The translations under genes were made by a program, and so were the position numbers. Of a stretch of 64,000 bases of DNA, positions 11,779 to 23,299 are shown in pieces. The stretch comes from Elephas maximus indicus (taxonomy: Eukaryota > Chordata > Mammalia > Proboscidea > Elephantidae): assembly GCF_024166365.1 (NCBI RefSeq), contig NC_064822.1, positions 109,674,823 through 109,738,822 of the forward strand, read 5' to 3'. Position 1 is the first letter of the stretch. Each line of letters opens with the position of its first letter. The notes beneath the pieces are model-generated. The model ran no database searches. It saw only the letters and a program-made list of their open reading frames with translations, and was not told the DNA's origin.

Positions 11779-12410
11779 AGCTGTCTTCCAAAAGCACACA
11801 TTTCCTCATGGGACAACCTTCAGTGGTTCCCTAATGTATAAAGAACAAACCTGAATTCACAATAAAGTATTAATTCCTCAAATTGGCCTTTAAAACAGAC
11901 GGTGGTAATAGTTGCATAACATAACGAGCACAATTAATGTTTCCAAATGGTATATGTAAAACATGTTGAAATAGCAAATGTTTTGTTATGTATGTACTTA
12001 CCACAATTTTTAAAAATTGCTTTAAATGTGATGGCTAATTTATTCTCAATGTATTTGAATAAAATTATTTTAATGGTTAAAAAAAATGGCATTTAAAGCC
12101 TTCCTCAATGCAAACCCATACTGAATTCCTACAATTTTCCCTTCTTCCATCGCTCCTAGATACTAGTGCCCTTATGGCTCAAGGAACATGCCCTCAGCCA
12201 TCCTGTCTCCAGTCCATCTTGCCTGGAATGGCCTCCCTACCCGTCCCCAGAGCTTCCACATGCCCATCAAAGTCTCCCAATCCTCCTCCAAGGCCAAGTT
12301 CAAATCCCAACTTCTTTCACTCATGCAAGTTGTCCTCCCCACTACTTGGACCTCCGGATCTTGTTCACTTTTGTGCCCGGTGCTGAGAGATAGCCTGGGA
12401 ATATTTGCAG
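11779..12410 (+). repeat. L2 fragment split by an L1 3' end
   Basis: L2 wording runs on both sides of an insertion: 'ttcagtggttccctaatgt' at 11820 and 'gcctggaatggcctcc' at 12221. The L1 piece is listed separately. Confidence 0.7.
11895..12086 (+). repeat. 5'-truncated L1 3' end inserted in L2
   Basis: The sequence ggtggtaatagttgcataac ... gaaatagcaaatgttttgtt matches the 3' UTR end of mammalian L1 elements. It is bounded by an imperfect duplication: tggcctttaaa (11884-11894) and tggcatttaaa (12087-12097). Confidence 0.75.
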
Positions 12411-12789
12411 AATTGAATTAAGAACTCCAAGTCTGTTCTCTGCCAAGCTTTCTTTTCTGAGACTCACAGGGTTCCCCGAAGTAAGGAGGCCAATCAGGGA
12501 CAGGGAAGTGGCAAATACCTCCAGAGCCCCACTTTCCCAAGCCAGGGGTGAGGCCTTTGGAGGATGAAGGCTGCTGTTGGAGATCCTGTATTTGCTTCTA
12601 GGCATCCTGAGACCACTGGGCTGGATACTTCTGAGGGGTTATGGGGGCCTTTAAACCAGTGGCCTCAGGCCCCCTTTCTTCCTATGGATCTTCCATCTGT
12701 CACTGTCTCTCAATCTTTGTCACTCTCTTTTCCAATTTTAGGCTGGGAATGCCTTCTGCATGGGCAATGCCACCTTCTCTTGGAGCCTT

Positions 12790-12952
12790 ACTTAAAATGT
12801 GATCTGAGAACCAGCAGCATCAGCATCTCTGTTAGAAAAGTGTTAGAAATGCAAGCTCTCAGGCCCCACCCCAGACCTATCCAATCCAATTCTCCAGTTT
12901 AACAAGATCCCCAGGTGGTTCGTGTAGGCATTAAAGTTTGAGAAGCTCTAGT
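12790..12952 (+). repeat. MER5A hAT-Charlie element
   Basis: Shows 'gagaaccagcagcatcagca', 'caggccccaccccagacct' and 'attaaagtttgagaagctct', the MER5A landmarks. It is a non-autonomous DNA transposon, long inactive. Confidence 0.9.
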
Positions 12953-13004
12953 CTAAAGAACTAGAAAGGCCAGGTGAGGTGCCCAACAGAGAAGCTGAAT
13001 GCCT

Positions 13005-13125
13005 AAGAGATTCATTCATTCATTCAATATTTAATAAGCACATACTGGGTGCAAAGCATTGTGCTGGGCATTGGGGATACAGTAGTGAATGATTCAGACC
13101 AGGTAGCCAGGCCAGAGAGGATGAG
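13005..13125 (-). repeat. L2 3' tail
   Basis: Begins with the reversed (TGAATGA)n tail of L2, ttcattcattcattcaat, followed by agcacatactgggtgcaaag and ggggatacagtagtgaatga. Confidence 0.8.
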
Positions 13126-14280
13126 ATAAATGTTTCCCACCTGGCTGTGTCAGCCCAGGTTCCCAGAGTGGAAGGAAGCTTGGGTCAGAAATAGAGGTGC
13201 CCTGTAGAATCTCTCAGGAACCTGAGGCTAGTGAGGGGATCCCCCCCCCCCAAATCCAAAGACAGGGAATTAGTCATAAGACAGAAGAGATGGACTGACG
13301 AGAATGAGAAAGAGTGCTGAACAGAAAGAAACGGAGAAGATGGAAGTGATGAAAAGTGAGTCTAAGACAGGCTCTCAGAATGTCCTCCAGCACTTCACAG
13401 ACATACCCAACTCTACTTTTTGACTTCCTCATTGAGTGCCCCCCTCCAGGATAGCACAATGCCCCCCATCCCAACTCCCAGTGAGATGGTCTCCAAGGAC
13501 GGGATCCTCAGGAGCACTGTCTGAATGCCCAGGCCCCTCCAGCCCCACACCCCATCCCCAGGACTGGTATGAAAAAGATAGGCCACGTCTGGGGAAAGGT
13601 GAGTGGTTCCCCAACCCGTCCCCAAGAGGCCCTGGGGCAGTGTCTGGGGAGGCAGGATGGTGTAATACACTCTTAAGCACATGGCTTCTGCAGCTAGACC
13701 ACTTGGATTCGCCCAACTGCCAGAGATACAAAGATGATCACCAGTCACTCACAAGGGTCATCATCACCAGCCTTGCTCTGACCAGTCTTCTGGGGTGGGG
13801 GTGGGGGGGGGGACAAAGAACTGTGCTTTAAACACTATGATATGCATGGAAAAAATGCCACTGAAGGGCAGCAGACAGGGGCACGAGCCTAGCCTGGCCT
13901 GCAAGTCAAAAACCTCAGACACTAAACTTGAAGGATGAGTAGGAGGCTATCAAGTGCATAACACGTTCCTACTAGGGATGAGGATAACAGTCAGCAGGAG
14001 ATGAAAGGCAGGGGGACTGGTATGAAGGGCATAAGAATATTAAGAATCACACAAACTCAGGAAAGACTGTGAGGGGCTTCAGGTGAAAGTAAGAAAGGAA
14101 GCAGGGAAGGAAAAAATAAGAAACAATGTCGCTGCCCCCTGGAGAGCTAACCACTGCATCAGGAAGATGGGACACAGACCCAAAGCAGAGTATGGGCAGG
14201 TGGGAGCAACACAAACAAGTCTAGGACGAACAAAGAATACCAGGCTGGAGACTCAATAGCTAAACAGTGAAATATAAGAA
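13126..14280. other. Intergenic; C and G runs
   Basis: Largely unique. A C run lies at 13242-13251, and the G-run cluster ggggtgggggtggggggggg at 13793-13812 could form a G-quadruplex. A diverged MIR start is visible at about 13655-13735. Confidence 0.5.
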
Positions 14281-14289
14281 TTCAAAAAA

Positions 14290-15560
14290 GAGTTCCTCCA
14301 TGGTCACACACTGTCCTGGGTATGGGGATGCAACAGTGAACAGAACACATAAAGTTCTTACTCTCATAGAGCTTATCCTCTAGTGGAGGGATACAAGCCA
14401 TCATTAAGCAAACAAATAAATTAATAGAGTAACTTCTATTTTTTCTTTATTTTATGAAGAAAATAAAGCACGGTAATGGGGTAGAAAGGGAATGGGATGA
14501 GGGTTAGTTAGAGAATTGCAGGCTTCTTAGAGGAGGAGATATTGGAGCTGAGCTGTGAATGACTGGGAACCAGCCAGGTGTCCAGATAGAAAGCAACAAT
14601 ATAAAGGCCCCATTTCTGAACACAGACAGGCTAGTCTAGCTGGAGCCTGGGAAGTGAGAGAAAAAACAGCTGGACTTCAGGTTGGAGACATAAGCCTGGG
14701 CCAAACCACCTGAGGCTTTGTGGGTTGGGGTGGAGTCTGGATTTCCTTTAACTATAATGGGAAGCCATTGAGAGGCTATAAGTTATCGTGGTTAAGGCCA
14801 CAAACTGGAATCAGACTGCCTGGGTTTGAATTCTGACTTCACCACTACTGGCTATGCGCCCTTCAACAAGTTATTTAATGGCTCTGTGCCTCAGTTTACT
14901 CATTTTTAAAATGAGAATGATTATGGTACATATTCTCATAGGGCTCTCGTAAGGATTAAATTAATTAACATATTATGGAATGCTTAGAACACAGCCTGGC
15001 ACATAGTAAGAGCAATGTGAGTTTTCGCTATAATTATTGGAAAGTTTTTAAACTGGTGAGTGACATGATCTGACATTTTTAAAAGATCACTTTGAATGCT
15101 CTGTGAAGAATGGACTATATAGGGGGATAAGCAGGACACCAATTAGGGGACTGTTGTGATCAGCAGCACAGGTGAGAGAAAACAATGACTTGGCTAAGAT
15201 CATACAAGAGGAGATTGTGAGATGTGATCAGGTTTGGGATATAGTTTGATGGTGGGGCCAATAGAATTTACATATGGATGGGTATGAGAGATGAAGGAAA
15301 GAGAGGAAAAGAGGACTCTTGGGTTTGGGGCCTGAGCCACTGAGTGGATTCGGGTAATCCAGGGTGATCTGGGGAAGGCTTCTGGAAGGTTAGAGCAAGG
15401 TTTGGAGGGAGAAAAACCAAAGGCATACAGCAGGGAAGAGGAGAGCCCATGTTGGGAAATCATAAGGAATGAGAGCGATGAGATGGGAGACGAATGAAAA
15501 AATCATTTAGGGGTCCTAGGTTTAAGCTTCTCGAAGGCAAGAAACGTTGTTTCTATTGGA
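14290..15560 (-). repeat. Long L2 element, split by MIR
   Basis: Minus-strand L2 over more than 1 kb: 'gaacagaacacataaagttc', 'cattgagaggc', 'gagtgacatgatctgacatt', 'gatcactttgaatgctctgt', 'ggcctgagccactgagtgg'. A plus-strand MIR (about 14785-15025) interrupts it. The coding frame is destroyed. Confidence 0.8.
14785..15025 (+). repeat. MIR inside L2
   Basis: Nearly full-length MIR (gtggttaaggccacaaactg ... cctggcacatagtaag), with L2 sequence continuing on both sides. Confidence 0.88.
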
Positions 15561-15651
15561 CACCTTAGAGTTCCCCATTGCTGTTCTGCATATGGTGGGT
15601 GCAATCAGGTATCCAGTAAATATTTGTTGCTTGTTGGGGAGTGATCCAAAA

Positions 15652-15840
15652 GGCAGTGTGGAATGGTATAAAGAGCACTCAATTATGTCTTGATAGCCCT
15701 GGCCACCTACTGGCTAAGGGAAACTGGACAAGTCACTGTCTCTCAGGGCCTCAGTGACCCACAAAGTAGTAAAGGTGGACCAAGATCTTCAAGGTCCCTT
15801 CTAGTCCTCATTCTCATTACCCGATTCTAAGACCAGAATG
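15652..15840 (+). repeat. MIR
   Basis: Core 'gacaagtcactgtctctcag' with a degenerate head (gcagtgtggaatggtataaa). Diverged. Confidence 0.7.
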
Positions 15841-16119
15841 CTGAGCTTTGGGAACCCCTGTAGGTCCTTGAGAAGAGGTGGCAAGAGGTACTAAGTATGG
15901 CTATTGTGTGGTGTTTGAAGGGGAAAGAAGCAGAGGTTCAGTGAGTGGACTAGGGCCATCTAGATATGGGCCAATGAGGGCCTTGCCCACCAGGGTGGCT
16001 GGGATTAAGGGAAGAATGATCAAGCCAAGAGGTACTCTCCCCACATCCCCAAACTCTCCTGCCTGAGATATTTCAGTTCTTTCGCAACTCAGCAACTTCT
16101 AAATGTGGAAGTGTCTAGC

Positions 16120-17290
16120 TCAGTCATTGGATACCCTTTCTTTTCTATCTGCATTTCCTCCTTCAGGGATCTCATCCGTAACTCCCAAATTTGTATCTCT
16201 AGCCTGGACCATACCACTCAACTCCAGACCCATATATCCAGCTACTCACTAGACACATCCACTTGGATGCTTAGTAGGCATCTCAAACCTAATTTGCCCA
16301 AACATCTCAAAGTTAATGCATCCAAAACTGATATCAACTCCTCCTAAAGTATTCTCACATCAGTTCAGGACAACACCACTCTTCCTGTCACACAGGCCAA
16401 GACCCTTGGTCTCATGTTTGACTCCTCTCTCTCTCTCATGTCCTGCATCTAATCCATCAGCAAATCCTTTAGTTCTACCTGCAAAGTATGCCCAGAATTA
16501 ATCACTTTTCTCCACTGCACTACTACCTCCCTGGTCCAGGACTCTTTCATCTTCACCTGGTACTGAGCTAGGCTCCTAACTGGTCTCCCTGTTTCTGCCC
16601 TTGTTTTTCTCAGTCTATTCACAATGTAGCAGTAAGAATCTTCTGTAAAAATACAAGGTGGCCCCAAAGCTATGGCCTCCGGGACCTCTGTTAATCCAGA
16701 ACTGAAACCATTCCAGAAGCCCACTCTTCAGACAAAGATTAGACAGGACTGTTAAACAAAAAATAATACACGTGAAGAGTATGCTTCTTAGTTCAATCAG
16801 ATACACGAGACCAAATGGCTGGCTCCTGTCTTGTGAGAGGATGAGAAAGCAGGAAAGGAAAGGAGCTGATTGAATGGACACAGAGAACCCGGGGTGGAAA
16901 GGGAGAGTGGGCTGTCACATTGTGGGGATTGCAACTAATGACACGAAACAATATGTGTATAAATTTTTATGTGAGAAATAAAAAAAAAAAAAAACAAGCT
17001 GGATCATGTCATTCTCCTGCTCAAAACCCTCCAATAATCCCCACCTTACTCGGACTAAAAAGTAAAGTACTTACTGATACTTATTGGTCACATGATCTGG
17101 TTCCCCATTACCTCTCAGGACTCATCACTTATTCTCTTCCCTTGCTCTCTTTGCTCCTGCTATGTAAGCCTCATTGCTGTTCCTCCAACACACCAGACAT
17201 ACTCACGTCAGGGCCTTTGCCCTTGCTGCTCCGCTTGCTAGGAATGATCTTCCCCCTGAATCCGCATGGGCATGTAGCATCTGGGAAATG
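16120..17290 (+). repeat. Long L2 element, split by an L1-like 3' end
   Basis: Plus-strand L2 landmarks in order: 'atccacttggatgcttagta', 'aatccatcagcaaatccttt', 'ctaactggtctccctg', then after the insertion 'ggatcatgtcattctcctgc', 'ctcaaaaccctccaataat', 'cagggcctttgcccttgctg'. It is one of the longest L2 pieces in the window. Confidence 0.88.
16650..16996 (+). repeat. Retroposon 3' end (L1-type) with poly-A, inserted in L2
   Basis: A block of about 345 bases interrupts L2 and ends in a 15-base A run after 'gtgtataaatttttatgtga'. The same 3' terminal wording recurs, reversed, at 36926-37112, so both belong to one poly-A-ended LINE 3' UTR family. No coding part is present. Confidence 0.7.
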
Positions 17291-18139
17291 GGAAGCTCTG
17301 TTGGGGGGCCTGAGTACAGATGAGAAACGGGGTGGATAGGAAGAGACAATGGATTCAGGACCCATGCAAGCAACAAAATGACTCATCTTCCTTAGGTACC
17401 TGGCTTCATGAGCTCAGGGGATCTCCTTATGGGGGACCTGCCCCAGCCAGGTTCTCAGGAAATAACCCACTCTCCGCCCTACCCTCAGAAGAGCCTCAAG
17501 CCCTGATGGGGTCACATTTCTTTAGCTTGTGGACCTCCTGAAAAGGAAATACCTCGCTCCCCCATTGCTGACTGGGCCAAGCCTCACTGGCAGCCAGTGC
17601 CTTCTGCCAGCTCACTCCAGTCCCACCTGATGCATCAGAAGAATCATGCTCCTGGACTCCCCCCTCCCAAAGAGCACAGGGAAGAATGAGTCTTCCTTCA
17701 ATCATTCACTTTCATATTTATTTCCACCATCTTCCTGCTAGGCCTGAGCCCACCCATCCATAGTAAGTTCACTCCCCTTCCCTTTCCCTCTCTTACCCTA
17801 TCTCCCTTTTCTTCCTCTGCCCTTTTGGCTGCTCCCAATCACGAGGCCTCCCCCATTAGCACTCCTTTGTGAACTCCTTCTGAGGTCTCAAAAGACAGGG
17901 AGGCTGAGGAGAGGGCAGAGCAGGTGGGAAGGTTGGTGTGGTGAGGTCACAACCTTCAGGGCACAACAGCCCAGGACAGGCCTGAATCATGAGGGAAAGG
18001 CAAGCAGACCTGAGCAGAACGGTTGGGGGTGTGAGGATGCAGGCCAGAGAGACAAGGAAACAGATGCAAAGAGAAAGAGAACCTGTGATGAGATGGTAAT
18101 GCACAGATAGCATCAGCCAGAAAAAAGGCGGTCAAAGTC
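17291..18139. other. Intergenic, no recognised gene
   Basis: Unique sequence with no repeat recognised. Confidence 0.5.
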
Positions 18140-18440
18140 AGAGGTAGAAAAGGGGAGAGCAAAAGCTGACAGATGGCAGGAGCCAGAGACAGGAGGGGCA
18201 AGAGAATCAGCCGCCCAGGGATAGAGCACAGACAGACTGTTTCAGAGGAGGCCAGAGATAGACCAAAAAGGGAGAGAGAGAGGAGCCAGCCAGGGAAGGA
18301 GGGGTGGAGAGACGGACAGAGATCCGCCCAAAGAGATGGAAAGACAGCAAGAGGGAGGGAGAAACAGAGATAAAGACAGAGAGAGAGACACGCACATGGA
18401 CCAGAAGGCTGCAAAGAAGGCGAGGGAGAAAAAAGTGGCG
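18140..18440. repeat. Purine-rich tract (GAGA-rich)
   Basis: About 300 bases of mainly A and G, including gggagagagagaggagcc and gacagagagagagaca. The 220-codon frame opposite it is pyrimidine-rich low complexity, not a protein. Confidence 0.8.
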
Positions 18441-18830
18441 AGGCGGGGAGTGGCGGGAAGCGGCCTGGGGCGGGGCAGGCGCAGCGGAGCGGGCGCGGCG
18501 CCGGGAGCGGGCTCGTAAAAGCCGCGCGGAGCAGGGAAATTGCCGCCAGAATCGCTGAGCTCCACAAAACGCCGCCCGCGTGGCCCGCCGCCGCGCCCGC
18601 TCCAATCTCCAGCCTCATCGCTGCGCGGGGTGGTTATGCATTTAAATGTTATTTAATTGGATTGCGGAGGAGCTGGGGGCCAGAGTGCCACTGCTCGCCC
18701 CCGCCCCGCACGCTCCGCACGCCCAGGCTGCTCGCCTCCTCTGCAAATCTGTTTTCCAAGTCACAGATTGCAGGCCGCCCCCTCCCACCACGCTCCCCAC
18801 CACACACGCCGACAGCTCCCCTTCATGTCC
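18440..18830. promoter_or_regulatory. CpG-rich block with homeodomain AT core
   Basis: CpG-dense sequence (18440-18625: gcgcagcggagcgggcgcgg, cgccgccgcg) runs straight into ggttatgcatttaaatg and ttatttaattggattgcgg (18631-18667), with a tccaatc CCAAT-type box at 18600-18606. It looks like a CpG-island promoter or enhancer for a non-coding transcript in the HOXC4-SMUG1 gap. No exon could be assigned. Confidence 0.5.
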
Positions 18831-19445
18831 AGGCTCCTTCTTCTGTTCTCCCTCCCAAGTCCAGCCAGAGGACAATCAGAAAGATACAATTAACCCCCTA
18901 AAGATGCAAAAAAAATAGAGAGGATACACAAAAATAGTACAGACACACACAAACACAATGGCAACAACAGCAAGTCACGCACTAAATTACACAAATGTCC
19001 ACCTGGAAGATTAAAAAGTGCCTAGGAATAAAAAGATTCCCATGGATCACAAGAGTACTCAAATGCAGGTAATACTCCAGAGGGAACACCACCCCATTGG
19101 AATGGTGATTACAGAGAGGCATTACAATAGAGGGTAACAAAATGATGCTAACTTGGCGACCTCACAGAGAGACGCACAGACCTTCCTCAAAGCTAGGTAA
19201 TGAGCAAAACACACATTCACTCTCACACTCAGAGCAAACTCTTCACACCCCAATCATTCCACTGTGTGGCTTTCCAAGGCTGGAAGGCAAACCCTTCCCT
19301 CAGAGATTACCTTGTTCTTCCCCCACAAAACAGCAGAAAGTATCCTCAGATGAGGTTCTGAGAGGCAACTGCACCAGTCATCAAGAGCCTAAAAACTGAA
19401 CAAAGAAACAAACTGGGCCAAAATTACAACAGGAAGGCTTAAGAG
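18831..19445. other. Intergenic, A-rich unique sequence
   Basis: No recognised gene or repeat. Confidence 0.5.
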
Positions 19446-19447
19446 AG

Positions 19448-19648
19448 TCCCTGGTTGGTGCAAATGGCTTTTGTGCTTGGCTGCTAACTGAAAGGTTGGT
19501 GGTTGGAGTCCACTCAGAGATGCCTTGGAAAAAAGGCCTAGCAATCTACTTCAGAAAAACCAGCCACTAATAATCCTGTGAAGCACAGTTCTACTCTGAC
19601 ACGCATGGACTCACCATGGTTGGAATCAGTTAGAAGGCAGCTGGAAAT
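19448..19648 (+). repeat. AfroSINE, subtype with 'caatctacttc' segment
   Basis: Degenerate head (agtccctggttggtgcaaat), box B-like gttggtggttggagtcc, then 'ctagcaatctacttcagaaa' and 'tcaccatggttggaatcag'. Flanked by a possible duplication ggcttaagag / ggcttgagag (19436-19445 and 19649-19658). An older subtype than the short form. Confidence 0.85.
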
Positions 19649-19879
19649 GGCTTGAGAGTACACACCAGAAAGGCCTAAGAAGAGAGATATCAAGAGGTGA
19701 GTCTGGGTATTTGTATGAGGCTGGACTTCTCCACAATTAACTGCAACAGAGACCCATTTTTGCAGCATAGATGAGGAGTTAGTACCATAAAGGTAGATAG
19801 ACAGACAGAATGACCTGCAAAGGCATGTCCTCCACATATTCCCAACCAGGAGACAGAAAATCCGTTGGCCTCAAATGAT

Positions 19880-20060
19880 CAGGTTAGAGCTGCTTCAATT
19901 AATAAATATGGCAATGGCAACTGGCTTGGCACACGCCACCGTGGAGGGCTGTTCTGGGCTCTTCGCCACCCTCTGCAAGCTCCGCCTAGAGACTGACGTC
20001 AGATTGAGGATCCTCGAGCTGGACGTGGGGGCAGAAGAATGGGCAGCAAGAAGTGCAGGA
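19880..20060. promoter_or_regulatory. Candidate element with perfect CRE palindrome
   Basis: TGACGTCA at 19994-20001 is a perfect CREB/ATF site within GC-rich non-repeat DNA. It is preceded by caattaataaatatggcaat (homeodomain/MEF2-type AT core). Confidence 0.4.
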
Positions 20061-21290
20061 AAATTCTATTGCCATTGTTTTCTTGTTTTTGAGAGCGTGA
20101 GGGCCAAAACAGGGAGGGAGAGAGAAAGGGATAGTTTCCCAAAATACATTATCATTCAACCTTGACAGTAATCTTGGACTGGGGCCAGGTTAGCATTAAG
20201 GCCTCTGGAGAAGCAATTCAGCTTCCCCCAAAGCAACTTATTTCTGCATCACCTGATGGTCATAGCTGGGCAGTTTATCCATGTGTCTAACCTCAATGCC
20301 TTATGCTCCAGTTGAAGCTATTGCCTTCTTTGAGGCATTATGAAAAAAAATAGAAAACAACTCTCTCTTCCATCTTCCTAAACAAGAATTCTTGAAGAAT
20401 CAAGACTCTGGGCTGGGGCACAACCACTATTCTATTCCATCTGTAGTCTTCCCTACCCCAACTATGCCCAGGCTGGGTTTTCAAACAGTCTTTTTTGATC
20501 TAGCACCTGGACACTCCTTGACATTACCTGCTGCAGTTTTCCAGCTAGTAAGTTAACCAAACAAAAGATCAAAGAGGGAGCCCCAGAACATTCCACTTCC
20601 CATCTCCCATAAAGTCAAACCCAACCCTTGGCCCCATTCTAATTCCGGCCTCCAGCGCCCCTTCCCTCATCCTGTTTCCTATTCCCTTAGAGCTGAAGCT
20701 GAGAAATTCTTGAAAATATCTGACATGGTAGTCCCCTGCTCTGACAGGGATCAGAATAGAGGGTCTCAGACAGAGCTGGAGAAAAATGTAGAACAAAATT
20801 CTAACTCACAAAAAAAGGCCAGACTTACTGGCCTGATAGAGACTGGAGAAACCTTGAGAATATGGCCCCTGGACACTCTATTAGCTCAGTAATAGTCACT
20901 CCCAAGTTTCATCCTTCAGCCAAAGATTAAACAAGCTCATAAAGCAAAATGAGACTAAAGGGGCATACCAGCCCATGGGCAAGGACTAGAAGGCGGGAGC
21001 GGACAGGAAAGCTGGTAAGAGGGAACCCAAGGTCAAGAAGGCAGAATATTGACATGTCATGGGGTTCTTAACCAATGTCATAAAACAGTATGTATACTAA
21101 CTCTAATAAGAAACTAGTTTGTTCTGTAATTTTAATTGTTCTGTAATTGTACTTCATCTAAAGTACAATTAAAAAAAACTAGATTATGAAAAAAAAATCA
21201 GTTTTTTGGCAGTGCTAAGATTTAGCAAGTGATGAAAGAATAAATCTTCAGCTACCACTTGCCCTCATGGGCACACACACCTTCTGCCCA
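20061..21290. other. Intergenic, no recognised gene
   Basis: Unique, AT-balanced sequence, with a short AT-rich stretch at 21060-21200. Nothing recognised. Confidence 0.5.
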
Positions 21291-21294
21291 CATT

Positions 21295-21530
21295 CTGAGA
21301 GCTCATCACTTCCTCCTTCAGTGTGTCCATAGCACTGTTTATAACTTGTTCACAACACGTTTTCAGGCTGATTTATACTATAATTATATGCTGGTATCTC
21401 TCTGTACCAGACAGTGAACAACATGAGGGCAAAGAATCATCTAATTCACTTCTGTCACTCCCTACAGGGCCTAGCATGGGGAATGGCACGCACAGCAGCA
21501 GCAATAAACGTCTGTTGACTTGAGAAAGGA
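21295..21530 (+). repeat. L2 3' end
   Basis: Shows the L2 3' layout: 'acagtgaacaacatgagggc', 'gggcctagcatggggaatgg', 'aataaacgtctgttgacttg'. Diverged. Confidence 0.7.
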
Positions 21531-21802
21531 AAGTGAGGGACCACGAAGAGGTAAAACTCAAGACCCAGCCATCCCGTTTCAGTAAGAAAAAAAAAGAAGA
21601 GGTAAGAAGTTTCTTACCTCCCCAACTCACCTAACCTCTCAGTCTCTAGCACTCCCACCCCAAGCACAGCCTAGATGTCTATGAAGTTGAACGTGTGTGT
21701 GTTTATGTGCTGGGGAGGGACATTTAAACCTCCATCACTCCTCTGAACCATCACTGGGCAAAAGCAATACGCTGGGCACTCATGTCACTAGATGGGTGCT
21801 CT

Positions 21803-22197
21803 CTTAATTTTCTAGGGCTGCCATAACAAAATACCACAAGTGGATGGCTTTAAAGAAATTTATTGTCTCACAGATTGGAGGCTAGAAGTCCAAATCAGAG
21901 GTATCAGCTCTAGAGAAAGATCCTTGTCTCTTTTAGCTAGTAGTAGCTGTGGGCAATCCTTGGCCTTCCTGGACTAGTAGATGCATCTGCCCTTCCGTCT
22001 GTGTATGTGTCTCCCTGTGTCTGTACTTGCCTTTATATAATACTACCCAGAAGGGATTAGGTTTAGGACCCACCCTACTCTGATATGACCTCATTAACAT
22101 AAAAAAGGAAAGTTTTATTTTCAGACAGGATCACAGGCACAGGCATTAGGGCTTCAACATATATTTGGGGTGGCGGGACACAATTCAATTCAGAACA
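21803..22197 (-). mobile_element. MaLR (ERVL-MaLR) solo LTR fossil
   Basis: Reverse-complement LTR of the mammalian apparent LTR-retrotransposon group: 'gggctgccataacaaaatac' at one end, 'aaatttattgtctcacag' inside, 'aggacccaccctactct' and 'gggcttcaacatatatttgg' towards the other end. About 395 bases with no internal region adjoining, so it is a solo, broken and diverged LTR. Probably inserted early in placental mammal history. Confidence 0.85.
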
Positions 22198-22389
22198 GGC
22201 ACCACGGAGCATATCTCCAAAACCAGTAGATTCATAACTTACACATTCATAGTTAACACCTACTTTTTGGGGGGGGTTTTACCAGGCATAGGGTTACATA
22301 CTGGGGAAAGGAAGGAAAATAAGAGATCCTCTCCTTGCCTTCAAGACACTCAACAGTGCAATCTTCCCTTAATCTGGCTACATACTGAT

Positions 22390-22700
22390 GATAGAAAGAG
22401 ATCCTGTTAAAAATACAGATACCCAGGTTGCACTTCCATACCCGTCGCTGTCGAAGTCAATTCTGACTCATAGTGACCCTACAGAACAGAGTAGAAGTTG
22501 CCCCATAGGGTTTCCAAGGAGCAGCTGGTGGATCCAAACTGCTGGCTTTTTGGTTGGTAGACTGAGCTCTTAATCACTGTACCAGCAGGGCTCTGTTTGC
22601 ACTTCAGAGCTCCTAACTCAGAGTCTCCTGGAGGAGAGTTGGGACACACTATTTTTTTTAAATCCCAACTTCATTCTGATTCACAGGCAGGGCTGTAAGC
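22390..22700 (+). repeat. MER5A/MER20-like hAT fragment split by AfroSINE
   Basis: 'gttaaaaatacagatacccagg' precedes and 'cagagctcctaactcagagtc' follows the AfroSINE, the arrangement of MER-type Charlie elements. The exact subfamily is uncertain. Confidence 0.5.
22438..22597 (-). repeat. AfroSINE, short form
   Basis: Complete in reverse: gtcgctgtcgaagtcaattc ... ccccatagggtttccaagga ... ttaatcactgtaccagcagg. Flanked by ggttgcacttcc / gtttgcacttca, a likely imperfect target duplication. Confidence 0.93.
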
Positions 22701-22704
22701 CACT

Positions 22705-22895
22705 GATCTCTAGCTCAACGCTGTCCACTATACCTTCCTGCAGCGATGGAAACGTACCATACCTGCCGTGTCCACATGTGGCTACTGAGTACTTGAAATA
22801 TGGCTAGTGACTGAGGAACTAAATTATTTTACTTCAGTTTAAACAGCTACACGTGGCTAGGGGCTACCATATTGGACTGCAAAATTCTAGATGAT
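22705..22895 (+). repeat. hAT-Charlie non-autonomous element (MER58/MER33-like)
   Basis: The internal inverted theme 'ccacatgtggctactgagta' and 'acacgtggctaggggctacc' with 'ttgaaatatggctagtgact' is typical of this group. Subfamily not certain. Confidence 0.65.
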
Positions 22896-23299
22896 TCCAA
22901 ATCATTTCAATTTAGCTTTTCGTAGCAACTGAAGTCTCCATTCCCTTTGGCTCAGGAGAAAATATGAGTTTCCTTTCCCTAAGGACACTCTCATCTGATG
23001 AAACTGCTCTCGGACGAGTTGGGTGAGAGGAGCTTGTGTGGTGGGATTAAATCCTATCAACTAGATAGCTAACCTGCTAGACAAGCCTCCACCCCCACAC
23101 TCTGGAGAAAAGGCACTCCCTAGTACCCCATTTTGTTCAAGGTTGACACTGGTGCAAGACAGAAAAAGCAGCGACATGGATTTGGTTGCCCTTGGGAAAA
23201 GGTGGGCCCAGGGCCCTTAAACAACTCCCCAACAAGAGGCACTCAAAGAATTGAGGGCAAAAGCACCACTAGAACCAGACTGGGCAGTGTCTCTGCCAC

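Noticed and set aside
17956-18618. 220-codon minus-strand open frame, the longest in the window
   Set aside because: It lies opposite purine-rich and CpG-rich low-complexity DNA; the product is a Leu/Ser/Pro/Cys-rich string with no domain.
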